Shown: in pieces, positions 12,066 to 25,002 of the stretch | How the letters are laid out: each line of letters begins with the position of its first letter | Position numbering within the stretch: position 1 is the stretch's first letter | NCBI GenBank assembly: GCA_963682025.1 | Contig: OY821519.1 | Span: 72,554,525 to 72,618,524, forward strand | Direction of reading: 5' to 3' | Origin: Cordilura impudica | Lineage: Eukaryota > Arthropoda > Insecta > Diptera > Scathophagidae | Length of the DNA: 64,000 nucleotides | Program-made: the position numbers and the translations under genes | The notes under the pieces: generated by a model | The model's database searches: none | The model's input: the letters and a program-made list of their open reading frames with translations, nothing else | Told to the model about the DNA's origin: nothing

Positions 12066-12380
12066 ATGAACGGTGTTCACCCCCCGAACTACAAAAGATT
12101 CCGGGACTTGGATCCCTCAATCGACAAAAACACCAAATTCAAAAGTAAACGTTTTCGAGATGAAGATTTTACACCACTCCCATGTTAAGTACAATCGGAA
12201 CAACATATACCACGCTTTTTAGTAGCAACTGCTGTTCAAGACACGAGATCAACTAAAACTTCTGCAACCACCATCAAATCTCTTGCTTCTTATAATGGCT
12301 TCCAAATTGAAAAAGTGAGTGATATGAAAACAGAATTTTCACTACGTATTGAAGTTATAGAAAAAAGTAAACAATTTTGA
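12066..12380 (+). pseudogene. Coding-like relic, possibly non-LTR ORF1
   Basis: An ATG-led frame (MNGVHPPNYKRFRDLDPSID...) runs 40 codons to a TAA at 12186-12188 and then stays open for 63 more codons. That part includes PRFLVATAVQDTR and a K/S/T-rich stretch before TGA at 12378. The PRFLV...K pattern resembles the gag-like ORF1 of Jockey-type elements, but the match is weak. Even without an assignment, the long open frame broken by a single stop suggests former protein coding. Confidence 0.35.
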
Positions 12381-14905
12381 TCTTATGAAAATGTGGCCAT
12401 TTTATTTTATAAGATATTAAATTCACCTTGAGTTTTATAGCGATATCTATCTATAGTTTATGTACTTTCGACTGGTTTTCAATCCACACATTTTTTTACA
12501 ATCACTTTGTTCAATAATTCGTGTTCCGCAATGCACTAGTTTTCAGTTAAATTAAAATATTTTGCGTTTAAAGAAGTTGAAAGGCATGACTCGTGAATTT
12601 GTTCGTGTTTTTGTTTCCATTAGATTAAAACTTCCTTGATACACTTCCTTGACAATTGTTTTTGCATAAAAATATATGCATATGCAGCAAAATTATACTG
12701 ATTTTAATAAACATTTTTTTATTACTTATTTATCAGTCAATTATTTGACAGTTTATTACTTTCACTAAGAATTTTCTAATCGAAAATAACCGAGTAAATG
12801 AGATGTGGAAATGAAAACTAGGATACGAAAACGCGTTGAATCGTTTTTTTTTTTCATGTCAATGTGAAGGGCAGAATAGGGGTGATAGTAGCTGATTAAA
12901 AAATTATGTCCTCTTGCTGGCTGGATTTCTATATTTTAGCTTAGTAAATTTTTTATGGAACGTAAAAGTAGAATTTTTGTGTAAATTTTGAATTAATTTT
13001 TATAATAAAAAAAATAAAAATCGGGCTTTTCGTACAATGTTTAAAGTGGCTTAAGTGAAACCAGAAAATGCCCCTTATTAACAGCATCCAATAACGAAAT
13101 GGCAACCCTACCGATGGTAGTGGACAAAATTCTTAAATATGTTTCAATTATTTATTTTACTTTCTTATTCCTTTTTTTCATATATCGTCTGGCCAGTGCA
13201 ATACTGCAACAACTCAATATGTTACTGTTTTCCGAAAACTGCTCTATTGGGCTAGAAGAGACACAAAGAATACATATTCCTGTATTACACTGAACAAAGT
13301 ATATTGAATGGTAAAACTTTAAACCGTAATATCTCAAAACTATCCATTTCGAGTTGTTACAGTATTGCACTGGCAAGACGATATGTTCAAAGATTTTAAT
13401 TTTTTACTAGTACTCACGCCTCTTAATAATTCTACGGGGTCTTCTGAGTTTTAAAGTAGTTTGTCGGAGAAATATTCCTTTAAATTTTTTATTCTTAATG
13501 AATGAAGACCATTAAAATGTTCATCCATCCATACAAAGGGGAGTTTAAATTGAAAACTAATTGTGATAAAAAAAAAATTGTGAATAGAAAATTAAATACG
13601 ATTTGAATTGCATATATTGAAGTGACCTCTATACATTTAAGCGTTACATGGTGTGTTTTACAACTTAAGGGTTCTTACAAAAAATTTAAGATTATTTTCA
13701 ATATTTGCTTTTTCTTTTTTTTTTTTTTTTTGGATTTGTATAATAAATAACATGAATTTCGGTTGAATCTGTTACATATAAAGCAGAGCAGCAATAAATA
13801 TTGTGTTTTTTAGTCTCTTCTTATTTTTGAAAACATGTATAATTTTGTTTCTTTTTAATCTTCTTAAAATTTTATAACAACTTTTGTTTTGTTTAAAAAT
13901 TATATAAAAATCAATTTAGCAGTAGAAAAAGAAGTGCAAAAAGTTGGTTTCTTATAGTTTTAGATGTTTCTTTGTATAAATTTTTTGTTTTTGTTTATTT
14001 TATTTGTTTTTGTTTTTTTATTTTTTTAATTGTGTTCATTAAAGAAAAATGGTATTGAATGTGTAAAGATTTTTTATTTGTATTTTTTAAAATATTTTTT
14101 TTTAATATAATTTAAGACATTGTAATATTTTATGGGGATTCTTGTTTGTTTTTTGCTTTGCAATCAAATTCGAAAAAGATTTTTTTAAATAACGAAAATT
14201 GCAAAAAAAAAAAAAAAAATAAAAAAACTTTATTTAACATACACTTACAAAGAGGGAAGGGAGATTTAAAAATTAAAAATGGAGGAAATTAGGGCTGGTT
14301 TGGTAATAAGTGATTGAGTTGTAATAAGCAACATAAGCTCAAGGGCTTGAAACACTTTTTTAACTTATATCAAAAAAATTACAAAAATTTTAACAATAAA
14401 AGAAAATTTCATCAACTTACAACAATTGTTTGACATCTTTTTTAACGAAAAACAGAAAAAGAAAAAATATATATCTATATGTTAAGTAAATCTTTTCCAT
14501 TTTATAATTGAGTCTATTTTATAAATATATAAATGAAGATATAACCGTAGTATTCAAAAGGCCAAACAATAATTAATTTCCAAAGACCTTAAGTTTTTGT
14601 TTTCATAATTTAGAATGTTCCTCTGTAAGTATCCCACAAAAACTTAAGCTTTACTTAGATGTAAGTCAAATAATTATGTATATGTAGTTTTCAACCTTTG
14701 ATAATAATTATAAACTTAAAATCTAAAGCAAAAAAAAAATAAAAATTAAAATAATAAATCATGAGTTATTAGAGAATGAACAAAAAAAAAATAGAAAACA
14801 AATTATTATAACATCATCAGCATCATGTCTAATGAAATACGTTTTTTGTTTCGATAAATCGGCAACGAAGATTTTTTGAAAACAATAATGAAAGAACATT
14901 TAATT
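12381..14905. other. A+T-rich region, partly Aps 3' flank
   Basis: No second gene is recognised. The part nearest 14905 should include the Aps 3' untranslated region: minus-strand ATTAAA lies immediately after the stop, and AATAAA-like sites (plus-strand TTTATT) occur near 14229 and further down. I cannot tell which, if any, is used. Long T- and A-runs dominate 13700-14230. Confidence 0.4.
13182..13384. repeat. Foldback element with 34-bp arms
   Basis: ATATCGTCTGGCCAGTGCAA... at 13182-13215 is repeated inverted at 13351-13384 with two mismatches, enclosing about 135 bp. It looks like a small foldback/MITE insertion downstream of Aps. Confidence 0.6.
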
Positions 14906-15565
14906 TTATGCTGTGGTAGGAGGTGCTGCAGTTGGTGAATTTGTTGTTGAGTTAACATTTGAATTATTTTTTGAATGTCGCAATTGCATTAAGTAGTGTC
15001 GTTGTGTTGGTTTGTGTAGAGCCAGTTGTGTCAAAGCCTCATCAATGGAGAACCATTGACGCTTACGACCAATGCTACGAGAATCTTCCCACTCTTCCAG
15101 TTCTTTGGTAACGGTCATAACAAAAACTTCAGTACGATGCATATGATCACGATTCTAAAAGGACATTAATAACACAGCAAGCATGTTGTTAATTTGTTAT
15201 GAATAAATATCCAAATATATAAATCTATTGAACATACATCAAACACACCCAGACATCTACCCAATTTTCCCATAACACCGGCCTCTTCCAAGACTTCTCT
15301 GACCGCTGTAACAGAAGGTTCTTCTTCGGGTTCTACGCCTCCGCCAGGAACAATCCAAAGTTCCGGACGCCTGGAAGACGTTACCAACAGTACCTTGAAA
15401 AAATTACATGTATTTTGAGTTAAAAATTTGTTGTTGGTTTTTATGTTTAACGATTGTAATATCTACCTCTGTTTCAGCATCCGAACGTACACAAATGCAT
15501 GCAGCACGTCTACGAAAGCCATCCTTATCGTAGATGCGTGTAGAATTGGGCTTCTCTTTAACCAT
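14906..15565 (-). CDS. Aps: Diphosphoinositol-polyphosphate phosphohydrolase (Nudix), Aps
   Basis: Three coding exons on the minus strand (15565-15467, 15393-15238, 15154-14906) join in phase 0 to give 167 residues. Both introns (73 and 83 bp) have GT/AG borders (GTAGAT and GTATGT donors). The protein starts MVKEKPNSTRIYDKDGFRRR. The Nudix box GX5EX7REUXEEXGU is complete at residues 51-73 (E57, R65, E66, E69, E70, G72), preceded by SSRRPELWIVPGG. Exon 3 supplies the DSRSIGRKRQWFSIDEAL segment and a low-complexity N/S/T/P/A tail, the only clearly divergent part. Known Aps/DIPP enzymes are cytosolic; they remove the beta-phosphate from inositol pyrophosphates and also cleave diadenosine polyphosphates. 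Length is close to Drosophila Aps (about 177). The ATG follows a perfect acceptor (TTTCTTTGCAG), so an untranslated 5' exon must lie upstream; I could not locate it. Every catalytic residue is present and no lesion is visible. Confidence 0.95.
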
Positions 15566-15806
15566 CTGCAAAGAAAAATATATTGAATAAAATATTGAAA
15601 AAAAAAAAAAATTATATTACAAAATTTTTATTTAAACCCTAAAAGTATACTGAACTTGTATTGTGAAATTCTTATACGAGGGCGGTTTGTTAACTGATAG
15701 CTCAGTGACTTTTTGTATAAAAGATATTTTTCGCCAAAAAGCGTTATAATACTGAACATATTCCCTATTTCATATAATTCATATAAATTTGAAGATAATA
15801 ATAATA

Positions 15807-16153
15807 ACTAGCAGATTCCAGTCCTCTAGGAAATTTTATTTTTTCATTAAATAAAGACCTTAAAGTTATGCTAATCAATTATAGCCAATTCACATATCAA
15901 CACAAAAAACAAACTCGTTTTATATTACAAACACATTAACACAAATTTAATAAACACACACATAGCATTGTATAATTTTATGTATGTGTTAGTAGCAACT
16001 TTAAATGCAAATAACTCAAAATAGAGGAAAAATTTTAAAAATCTGTAAATCTGCAAAATGGCTAAAAAGAAATACCTTTCAAATAATATACGTTTGGTCA
16101 AAATCGGGATAAAACGGTAGAACAAGAAATCGCCTAGCCTATTAATATTATAG
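15807..16153 (+). repeat. Dispersed repeat C, copy 1
   Basis: About 350 bp shared with 27363-27683 (inverted), 34463-34770 (inverted) and 42727-42972 (same strand). Common blocks are CTAGGAAATTTTATTTTTTC at one end and CAAGAAATCGCC...CCTATTAAT at the other, with ATGTGTTAGTAGCAACTTT between. It lies in the region upstream of, or in the 5' untranslated intron of, Aps. No coding capacity. Confidence 0.65.
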
Positions 16154-16585
16154 ATGAGCAAAGAAAAATACATTTCTAGTGATGAAAAAACTCAAATAAA
16201 AATTTTAAAGAAAAATTAGATTTCTAATAGAGAAATTGCTACAAATCGGTATATCTGAATTCTTTGTTCGAAGATTTTGACAGTTTTTTTTAAAAAACTT
16301 GAATATATAAGTTCCATATTAATATTTTAACAACACAGATTTCTAGTACACATACTCATTGTTTGGTATTATCCATAACATCAATGTTGTTTGGCGTTAT
16401 AATTTTTTATATATCCCCTATATATCGGACTACTATAATACGAATTTAAATTTTTCGCTTTTTTCGCTCGATGTTTAATAAAATAGTTTATAATCATGTT
16501 TGAATAGATGTAATTCAATTTTTAATTTTATTATTCATGTTTTTACTGTAAAACGTTAAAATATTTTATTTTGTATTTATAGAAT

Positions 16586-16943
16586 TTATAAGAAATTATT
16601 CAGAATCTGAACTATCAATGTATGAACCTGGAGGCTGCAGTTCAGTACAAGAAATATGATTTTTTTACTTCTTTGTCTAATACAATATTTTTTTTTTGTA
16701 GATCTGGAAGTAGATTTAGACAATGATAATATAAAGGGATCTGAGGAAAACAGGAGTGCATACAGTGGTCTTCCATTGTCTGCAGTCGAGGAGTTTAACG
16801 TGTGTGATGCCAGCGGAAATTCGGCTGTCTTTATTTCTGTCATCTATCATGGTCATGTAGAACTTATGATTAACTTGGAATGTGCTCAGACTTCTAAGTT
16901 TAATTTTCGATATTTGAGTTTCAACACTCAACCTCTCTATTGA
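16586..16943 (+). other. Unassigned coding-like fragment
   Basis: An open frame reads DLEVDLDNDNIKGSEENR followed by SAYSGLPLSAVEEFNVCDAS and further residues. It is preceded by a TTTTTTTGTAG acceptor-like site at about 16690-16701 and an upstream stretch (SESELSMYEPGG). G+C is locally higher than the surroundings. I do not recognise the family. It could be an exon relic or part of a transposon together with the minus-strand fragment at 17005-17430. Confidence 0.3.
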
Positions 16944-17004
16944 CTACGTTGAATGTTTCCTTCTGACAATTAATTTTTATTTGTCTGCAGAAGCGAGTTA
17001 AAGG

Positions 17005-17430
17005 TCTCGAATTTTTTTAAAATTATGTTGGACCCAAATTGCGCTTGCAATGGCACAATGCAAACCGTATACATATGCTCATCAACCATATTCTTTTCAG
17101 GATCACTATATCTTTATCGGTAGGTGGAATGTCTACTACTGCCATCACATCCACAGTCCTGTAAAGTCTAGAACGAGTTGCCACAATTAGCTCACTACAT
17201 GAAGATTCATTTATTAATGAATAAACTTTATGGACCTGACTTTTTATAGTACAAGTTGAAAACTCCTTTATACCGGTCGTCCTGCTTTTGTAGTTGTTGG
17301 AGCAATTAGCTCAAGGTCTCCTTCTGACCATTCCTTGTTTCTTTTTTCAAAATATGGAAATCTATTGCAATCTTTCCATTTGTCAACTAACTTCACAATA
17401 AAAATTCTTAATTTTCTACCCATTTCTTCG
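17005..17430 (-). pseudogene. Unassigned coding relic, probably transposon-derived
   Basis: The minus strand reads VDKWKDCNRFPYFEKRNKEW, then ELIAPTTTKAGRPV, a stop and frame change, and then an open stretch including KSQVHKVYSLINESSCSELI and ATRSRLYRTVDVMAVV. The GRP motif followed by a basic/serine region is seen in several transposon-associated insect proteins, but I cannot name the family. The frameshift at about 17270 shows decay. Confidence 0.4.
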
Positions 17431-17528
17431 TTATAATTATTTTTATCAATTATGTTACTAAATAACTGGTTTACTACTGCAAAAAATTTTTTAGACGGAA
17501 CAGCTTCGTTACACGAGTACCATATTAA

Positions 17529-20211
17529 ACAAGTAAGAGTGTTAAATTCGGCTGGGCCGAATCTTTGATACCCTCCACCTGCATCTTAAACTCAATATTA
17601 CAACTAATATTGGGTACGCCACTACCACTTTAAAACTGAAACGGTACTGAAATTTAAAGTTATTTGTTTTTCTTCTTGGCCAGTTTCTATTATAATTCCT
17701 TGTTATAAAAAACAACGATCATGTCTTCTATAGAAAAAATTCGTTACTATTTGAAAAATGGCATTATTTTTCTTTTACTAGAGTAGAAAACCCCTCATGA
17801 AATTCATTATATAACGCAGCCAGCGTTATAACACCCAAAGTTTGACCCCTATAAGAAAGTTTTGAGATAATTCATGGTAATTTAAAAAAAAACAACTGAT
17901 TCTTGGCTTAAAATTTCAAGATATTAATATTAAAACAAACAAATTTTAAAATATTTTTATCTGAATTAGCTAGTAACTTTTAAATTTTAATTTTTAATTT
18001 TCAATTTTTAATTTTTAATTTTTAATTTTTAATTTTTAATTTTTAATTTTTAATTTTTAATTTTTAATTTTTAATTTTTAATTTTTAATTTTTAATTTTT
18101 AATTTTTAATTTTTAATTTTTAATTTTTAATTTTTAATTTTTAATTTTTAATTTTTAATTTTTAATTTTTAATTTTTAATTTTTAATTTTTAATTTTTAA
18201 TTTTTAATTTTTAATTTTTAATTTTTAATTTTTAATTTTTAATTTTTAATTTTTAATTTTTAATTTTTAATTTTTAATTTTTAATTTTTAATTTTTAATT
18301 TTTAATTTTTAATTTTTAATTTTTAATTTTTAATTTTTAATTTTTAGTTTTTAATTTTTAATTTTAAATTTTTAGTTTTTAATTTTTAATTTTTAATTTT
18401 TAATTTTTAATTTTTAATTTTTAATTTTTAATTTTTAATTTTTAATATTTAATTTTTAATTTTAATTTTTAAATTTTAATTTTTAACTTTTAATTTTTAT
18501 GTTTTAATTTTCAATTTTTAATTTTTAATTTTCAATTTTTAATGTTTAATTTTTAATTTTTAATATTTAATTTTTAATTTTCAATTTTTAATTTCTAATT
18601 TTTAATTTTTATTTTATTTTTATTTTTTTTTTTATTTTTATTAATTTTTAATTTTTGATATAAAATTTTTAATTTTAACGATAAAAAAAATATGTGGTAA
18701 TACTTGCTTAGACCAATGTGACACGTTCAGAAATAATATCTTCTTATCGTTTTAATGATTTTCTGAAATTCAATTGATATTTTCTAATTTATAATTTTAG
18801 AATTGATATTTTCTTAAATTTGAATAGAAAATTTAAAAGGTGCAATTTTGTATTTATGTGAATAATAATGCTTTAGTAATTATAAACAATTTTTAAAAAT
18901 GATATGTAACCGCAATCAGATATTTTGTAGGTAAAGCAGAATAATAGTTTTATATAACTATGTAGAACTGTTTTGAAATGAAAAAACTCATTGCTTCTTC
19001 TTTACTCAGCTCTGTGTATACTTTTAACATGGTTGTTGTGTTTGACATCTAATTGAAAATGTTGATATTCATGTTAAAATAGAAATAACTATTGCAAAGC
19101 CAATTGAACAAGAATTGTGGCGCCATCTACTGTGGCATAGTCACACTGAGAAGAATGAAGTGACACCTGTTTGTGAATGCAAAAGAAATGAATTTTCTCT
19201 AAAACAAAATATTGCAGAATTTTATATAAATAAAATAATATACCGATTTATAACCGCATTATCATGGCTATACATATAAAGAATATATGTATGTATATTA
19301 TTTTATTATTTAATATACATATGTATGTATGTAGTATATGTAAATATTACACACAAAAAATACAACATCAAAAGTTATTGTTGTGTTTTCTTTAAATAAA
19401 TTAATTCATAAAATTTTTTTTCGGTAAATTTACATTGTTTTTTTTATTAACAACAGGTAGTTTAGCATTTGCTTTAGATGTTGGTGAATTTTTATTCCCT
19501 TTATATTAACTTGTAGCGTCTGCTTGTCTGCTTGTAGTCATAATTTGGATCGATTTTTAAATCCTTTACCGTGACCCAATCGATCTGACACTTTGTGACG
19601 ATGACAAAAATTATCTAAAAAAAATTTTTGCGATGCCAAAACAATGGAAACTTTTAAATTTTTCTACCAGAGGTGATAAAAAATGTACAAAGGGTTAGTT
19701 TTTATTATATTATTAGCACAACGACCACAAAAACAACAATTCCAGCTATGACAACGATACAAAATTTAGAATAACAACAAGAACAATACAGAAACATATT
19801 TTTTTAATTTTTTTTACTTCAGTGATTTCTCGGGACCTATTAAACCGATTTTCATGATTTTTCAGACCGAAACCTTCTCATGATGTTGGTCAATCATTCT
19901 CACTAACAACGAGCGTCCCAATTATCATATCAAATCATATTTTTTCAAGACTTTTTTTCCTTCTTTATTCAATTCTCGGGACCTAATCAACCGAGTTGGA
20001 CGATTTTAAATAGCAAACTCTCAGGATGTTAATGAGGCCGTCATCGTGATTTCCACAGACGGACAGACGGACATCGCTATAGCAACTCCGCTTGTTACAA
20101 GGATCACATATATATGTATATATATTATGGGGTCCAAAATTTGTTTTCTAATTATTACAAACGGAATGACAAACTTATATATACCCTGTGCACACTGGGG
20201 TGGAGGGTATA
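17529..20211 (+). mobile_element. Helentron/DINE-like family B, long copy with heptamer array
   Basis: The left end is ACAAGTAAGAGTG followed by the ATTCGGC...GCCGAAT hairpin and GATACCCTCCACC. The right end has a GACGGACAGACGGAC tract (about 20056), a block ACAAACGGAATGACAAAC, and the ACCCTGTGCACACTGGGGTGGAGGGT terminal stem. A CTCGGGACCTA...AACCGA block occurs twice (about 19832 and 19977). Drosophila DINE-1 has the same order of parts (hairpin, core, GTCY repeats, terminal stem). Between the ends lie a heptamer array (17978-18655) and about 1.4 kb of A+T-rich filler that may itself contain other insertions. Confidence 0.7.
17978..18655 (+). repeat. TTTTTAA heptanucleotide array
   Basis: Roughly 95 units of the 7-mer TTTTTAA. 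It is nearly pure from about 17995 to 18430 and increasingly variant after that. It sits inside the family-B element with the T-rich strand on the element's sense strand. Confidence 0.9.
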
Positions 20212-20789
20212 AAAAAGTCTCGTTTTGCAACATACATCGTACCTACAAAGAGGAATAAAAATGGGAGTCGCAAAAAGTGGCAGAAAATGGTGGCCATTTT
20301 ACATTCACAAGATCTAGTATAAACAAAAAATATAAGATTTTGACCGGACACTTTTGGACAACAAAATATCTGCTCTACAAAAGTTCACTAAATGATATCG
20401 AACGGTAGATAAGAATTTCAATCTCCCACGACGGCCGCAATTAAACCCCCTGAGTAATAAACGTATACGAATATTTATAAAAATCCTTTGCTATACATAT
20501 TTCATTTATTTAACTTTCCGATGTTAATTTTCTTTCTGCAAATTATAAATTGAAATACCATTTGATAATTATCGTAATCGACTTGGTCATAAATTAAACG
20601 TAGCATTATAAATAATTTCAATGAAGCCTTATAAAATGTATTTTCTTGCTGGTAAAAGATATGTTCTGATTTAATTGTTATCTGATAAAACAAAACTATT
20701 TCTTTCTTATCTTCGTCGTAAAAAGGTAACAGCAGTGTCCGTTATGTTTTTTGATTATTTTTCACCATTTTTCAAAGATTGATACACTT
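20212..20789. other. No gene recognised
   Basis: About 580 bp between the family-B element and a mariner relic; no features found. Confidence 0.4.
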
Positions 20790-21180
20790 TTTCTGGTCTC
20801 CTTACACATCCACTTCTGCTATTTCAGCTAAAACTTCTTCCACCCAAGCATTTCTTCATATTTGGAAATAGGAAATAATCGCAGGGAGCCAAATCAGTAG
20901 AATATGATCGATGGGGTAGTAATACATTCCGCATTTCAATCAATTTTTCCATTGATATGGCCAGTGAATAAACGTGGTGCAACTCGGCTCCCAACTTGCT
21001 GTAAAATTTTTCATTTGTAGATGTTAACGTAAAATATTGCTTATTGATGAATTTAGAGATACTTACTAGTTTAGCAAATTCGCGAACCTTCAATGGGCGA
21101 TTATCCATAATCAGATACTGAAATCTGTTGATCATTTCGTATGCAGTGATCTCAACTGGACGACCCGAAAGTTTAGCATG
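20790..21180 (-). pseudogene. Mariner transposase, internally deleted
   Basis: Minus-strand translation reads SGRPVEITAYEMINRF, then NRPLKVREFAKLVSISK (the second HTH half), and then, after a gap in homology, MRNVLLPHRSYSTDLAPCDY followed by FLFPNMKKCLGGRSFS. This is the mariner order, including the SPDLAPSDYFLFP third catalytic block. The middle of the protein, with the first two catalytic aspartates, is missing, so it cannot be active. After the GGRSFS motif the frame decays. Confidence 0.8.
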
Positions 21181-21361
21181 TTTTATGACATTACGGTCAC
21201 AGAAAAATCCATATTGCCAGTTTTTGAGTTTTTCTTGAGTTTTAAAATTATTATTCCTTTCAAAAAGTTGTTTTATAAGAACACGAAATGCAGATATTTA
21301 AATTTTTACACTAAAATGTTGATAAAACCTGTTAATACAGTGTTAATTCTAAATTTGCTTA

Positions 21362-21848
21362 AGGTGCTATTACATGATGTGTTTTTTACATATGTACTGT
21401 CAAATTTTCCCACAACAAAAGTTGTACACATCGTGTGATACATATGAAACATTGTTTATGTACAATACATGAGGAAAGTCACATGTACATTTTTCAATTA
21501 GAACAGGTTCTATTTTTGCATGACAAACAAAATACAACACTGCTTGTGGCGAAAGAAAAACAGAGTAAATTTTAAAGATTAATATTGAAAGAAAAATAAA
21601 TTGTTTAATATTAATTAACAATTAAAAAATATATAACCTTTTTTTTAACAACAAATTTTTGTAAATTCACAAATTAAATCAGCTGTTGTTTACATTTAGA
21701 GGTTATGTCATACGGAAATACATACGCACGTGTGATAGCAAAAATTATGAATCGTATGTAAAAGACAATTTTGACAGACATGAAGAATTTCATATGGATA
21801 AAAAAAGTGACAGTACATATGTAAAAAACACTTCGTGTGATAGCACCT
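21362..21848 (+). mobile_element. TTA-flanked MITE AGGTGC, copy 1
   Basis: A 487-bp element with ends AGGTGCTATTACA...TGTGATAGCACCT, flanked by TTA on both sides (21359-21361 and 21849-21851). Inverted repeats extend over TGTTTTTTACATATGTACTG. A second copy in opposite orientation lies at 50762-51251. TTA duplication and non-coding content indicate a PIF/Harbinger-type MITE. Confidence 0.8.
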
Positions 21849-22727
21849 TTACGATGCCATAAATTTATGTGTCACATTTGGCTTATCTTACATATTAGAG
21901 TTGACAACAGTATACTTAACTGAACTTTATGTAAACGTTTCATTCATTTTTTCTTTTTTGAAGACTTTTCCACTGTTCATGCAAAAAGTCGTTTAGTCGA
22001 AAATCGTATTTGATGATTTTTTTATATACGTTAGCATCGCAAAAATGGTTTATGAAGTCGACATAAATAAAACAGAAAATAAATTTTGCGATAAACTAAA
22101 AAGAAGACAAAGACAATACCAACGTAAATTATACGTTAGCAATAGCCAAATTTAGTTATTTTCCGTGATACTTAACGTTAAGAATATTTTAATCTGTGAT
22201 ATTTTATTTATTTTTACATTTATTATACCCTCCACATCTCAGTGGCAGAGGGTATATATATAGGTTTGTCATTCCGTTTGTAACGCATCGAAAAACTAAT
22301 TTCCGCCCCATAAAGTATATATATTCTTGATCCTTATCTCAGCTCGAGTCGATACAGCGATGTCCGTCTGTCCGTCTGTCTGTTGAAACCACGCTCATTC
22401 ACAAAAAATACCATTTTGCTGGGTAAGGTTACAATAATATCATTTGCCGTAATTCCCAGCAGTTTGGTATTGAAAATGGGCTAAATCGGGCATCATTGTG
22501 ATTAGATACGAACAAAAATATGTGATACCTCTAAAAAAAAAAAAAAAAAACATTAAACCCAGTGTCTTTGTTGTAATATTTTAGTAATAATAGTTGTACA
22601 ACAACATTCACAGTTCAAAATGATGCTATCATACCAACAAACACAACTACCATGAGCTATATGAGTGGTATTGCCACATATATTTTATCGTTATCACGAT
22701 ATAATAAAAAAAATCGCCAATATGAAA

Positions 22728-23716
22728 GAAATGAAAAAGGAAAAATGAAAAAAGAAAATTGGAAAATAAAAAATGAAAAATTGAAAATGGAATATAAAAA
22801 CTGAGAAATTAACAATGGAAAATGAAAAATGCAAATTGAAAAATGAAAATTGAAAAATGAAAAATGGAAAATGAAAAATGAAAATTGAAATATGAAAATT
22901 GAAAAATGAAAAATTAAAAACGAAAGACGAAAAAAGAAAAGCGAAAAATTAAAAATGGAAAATGAAAATTGAAAAATTAAATTTTAAAATTTAAAATGAA
23001 AAATGAAAACTGAAGAATGAAAATTGAAAAATGAAAAATGGAATATGGAGAATGAAAAATGGAAAGTGAAAAATGAAAAATGAAAACTGAAAAATGAAAA
23101 TTGAAAAATTAAAAATGGAAAATGATATATGAAAAATGAAAAATGGAAAATGAAAAGTGAAAATTGAAAACTGAAAATTTTAAATGGAAAATGAAAACTG
23201 AAAAATCAAAATTGAAAAATTAAAAATGGAAAATGAAAATTGAAAAATGAAAATTTCAAATGGAAAATGAAAAATGAAAAACGAAAACTGAAAAATTAAA
23301 ATTGAAAAATTAAAAATGGAAAATGATATATGAAAAATGGAATATGAAAACTGAAAATTGAAAAATGGAAAATGAAAAGTGAAAATTGAAAAATGAAAAT
23401 TTAAAATGGAAAATGAAAACTGCAAAATGAAAATTGAAAAATGAAAAATTAAAAATTGAAAATGAAATATGAAAAATGAAAAATGGAAAATGAAAAATTA
23501 AAAACGAAACATGAAAAATGAAAAGTGAAAAATGGAAAATGAAAAACGAAAAATGAATAATGAAAAAAAAAAAATTAAAAATGAAAATTGAAAAATTTAA
23601 GATTAAAAATTAAAATGAAAAATTAAATATTAAAAATTAAAAATGAAAAATTATAAATTAAAAATTTAAAAATTAAAAATTCAAAATCAAAAATTAAATA
23701 TTGAAAAATTCAAAAT
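22728..23716 (-). repeat. Heptanucleotide array, AAATGAA/AAATGGA type
   Basis: The plus strand is made of 7-bp units such as AAATGAA, AAATGGA, AATTGAA and AAATTAA. On the element's sense strand these read TTTTCAT, TTTCCAT, TTTTCAA and TTTTTAA. Long F/H/S/I-rich open frames here are by-products. Confidence 0.85.
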
Positions 23717-23816
23717 TAAATTACTAGCTGATTCAGATAAAAATATTTTAAAATTTGCTCTTTTTTTATATTAATATCTGAAAATTTTTAGCCAAAGATC
23801 AGTTAATTAATAATTA

Positions 23817-24180
23817 AAAAATAAAAAAAATGAAAATTGAACAATGGAAAATGGAAAGTGGGAAATGAAAATTCAAAAATGAAAAATGGAAAATGAAAAT
23901 TGAAAAATTAAAACTGGAAAATGAAAAATGGAAAATGAAAATTGAAAAATTTAAAATGGAAAACGCAAAATGGAAAATGGGAAATGAAAATTGAAAAATT
24001 AAAAATGGAAAATGAAAAATGGAAAATAAAAATTGTAAATGAAAAATGAGAAATGGAAAAAAATGGAAAATGAAAATTGAAAAATGAGAAATGGAAAATC
24101 GAAAACGCAAAATGGATAGATGGAAAATGGAAAATGGGAAATGGAAAATGAAAATTGAAAAATGGAAAATGAAAATTGAA

Positions 24181-24211
<31 letters not shown>

Positions 24212-24690
24212 TGAAAAAGGGGAAATGAAAATTGAAAATTGAAAAACTGAAAATGGAAAATGGAAAATGAAAAATGTAAAATGTTAAATGGAAAATGAAA
24301 ATTGAAAAATGGACAATGGACAATGTAAAATGAAATTTAAAAAATGAAAAATGGCAAATGAGAATTGAAAAATGGAAAATTGAAAAATGAAGAATGGAAA
24401 ATGAAAATTGAAAAATTAAAAATGGAAAATTGAAAAATGAAAAATTGCAAAATGAAAAATGGAAAATGAAAATTGAAAAATGAGCAATGGAAGATGGAAA
24501 ATGAAAATTGAAAATTAAATTTGAAAAATGAAAAATGGAAAATGAAAATTGAAAAATTGAAAAATGGAAAATGAAAATTGAAAAATGTAAAATGAAAAAT
24601 GAAAATTGAAAAATGGAAAATGAAAATTGAAAAATGAAAAACGGAAAATGGAAAATTAAAAATTGAAAATTAAAAATGGAAAATGAAATA
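23817..24690 (-). repeat. Second heptanucleotide array in the same element
   Basis: Same units and orientation as the array at 22728-23716, with AAATGGA more frequent. A 169-codon open frame (24323-23814, minus) is a by-product of the 7-bp periodicity. Confidence 0.85.
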
Positions 24691-25002
24691 AATAAATATG
24701 ATAAGTTTAAATTTCTATATTGAGTTTCTTACCTGTTATTATATGTATTTTTTTTTGTATTGAATGTAATGAAGATAAAAATAAAAAATAATTCAGATAA
24801 AAATATTTTAAAATTAGCTTACTTTTAATAATAATTTTTAGCCAAGAATCATTTGAATTTTGTTATTCGGAATTAATATTTCAGTATCGGCAAAAATTTT
24901 AAAGTGTAGTCGTACTCAACATTGGGTGTAATATAGAGTTAAGACTCAGGTGGAGGGTATCAAAAAATTCGGCGCAGCGGAATTTAACACTCTTACTTGT
25001 TT

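Larger units (their letters stand above)
22224..25000 (-). mobile_element. Helentron/DINE-like family B with two heptamer arrays
   Basis: The element is read on the minus strand. Its plus-strand left boundary is the TATACCCTCCAC terminal stem, followed by CATTCCGTTTGTAACGCATC, CATAAAGTATATATATTCTTG and GTCCGTCTGTCCGTCTGTC. These blocks are strikingly like the Drosophila DINE-1 core. Its other end is GATTCGGC-type hairpin sequence then TTAACACTCTTACTTGT at 25000. Two heptamer arrays (22728-23716 and 23817-24690) are separated by a 100-bp copy of the flank, which suggests head-to-tail joining or unequal exchange. Confidence 0.75.

Noticed and set aside
15166..15387. 73-codon Nudix ORF as a free-standing gene
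   Set aside because: Its C-terminal residues are translated intron; the GTATGT donor at 15237 and flanking exons show that it is exon 2 of Aps.
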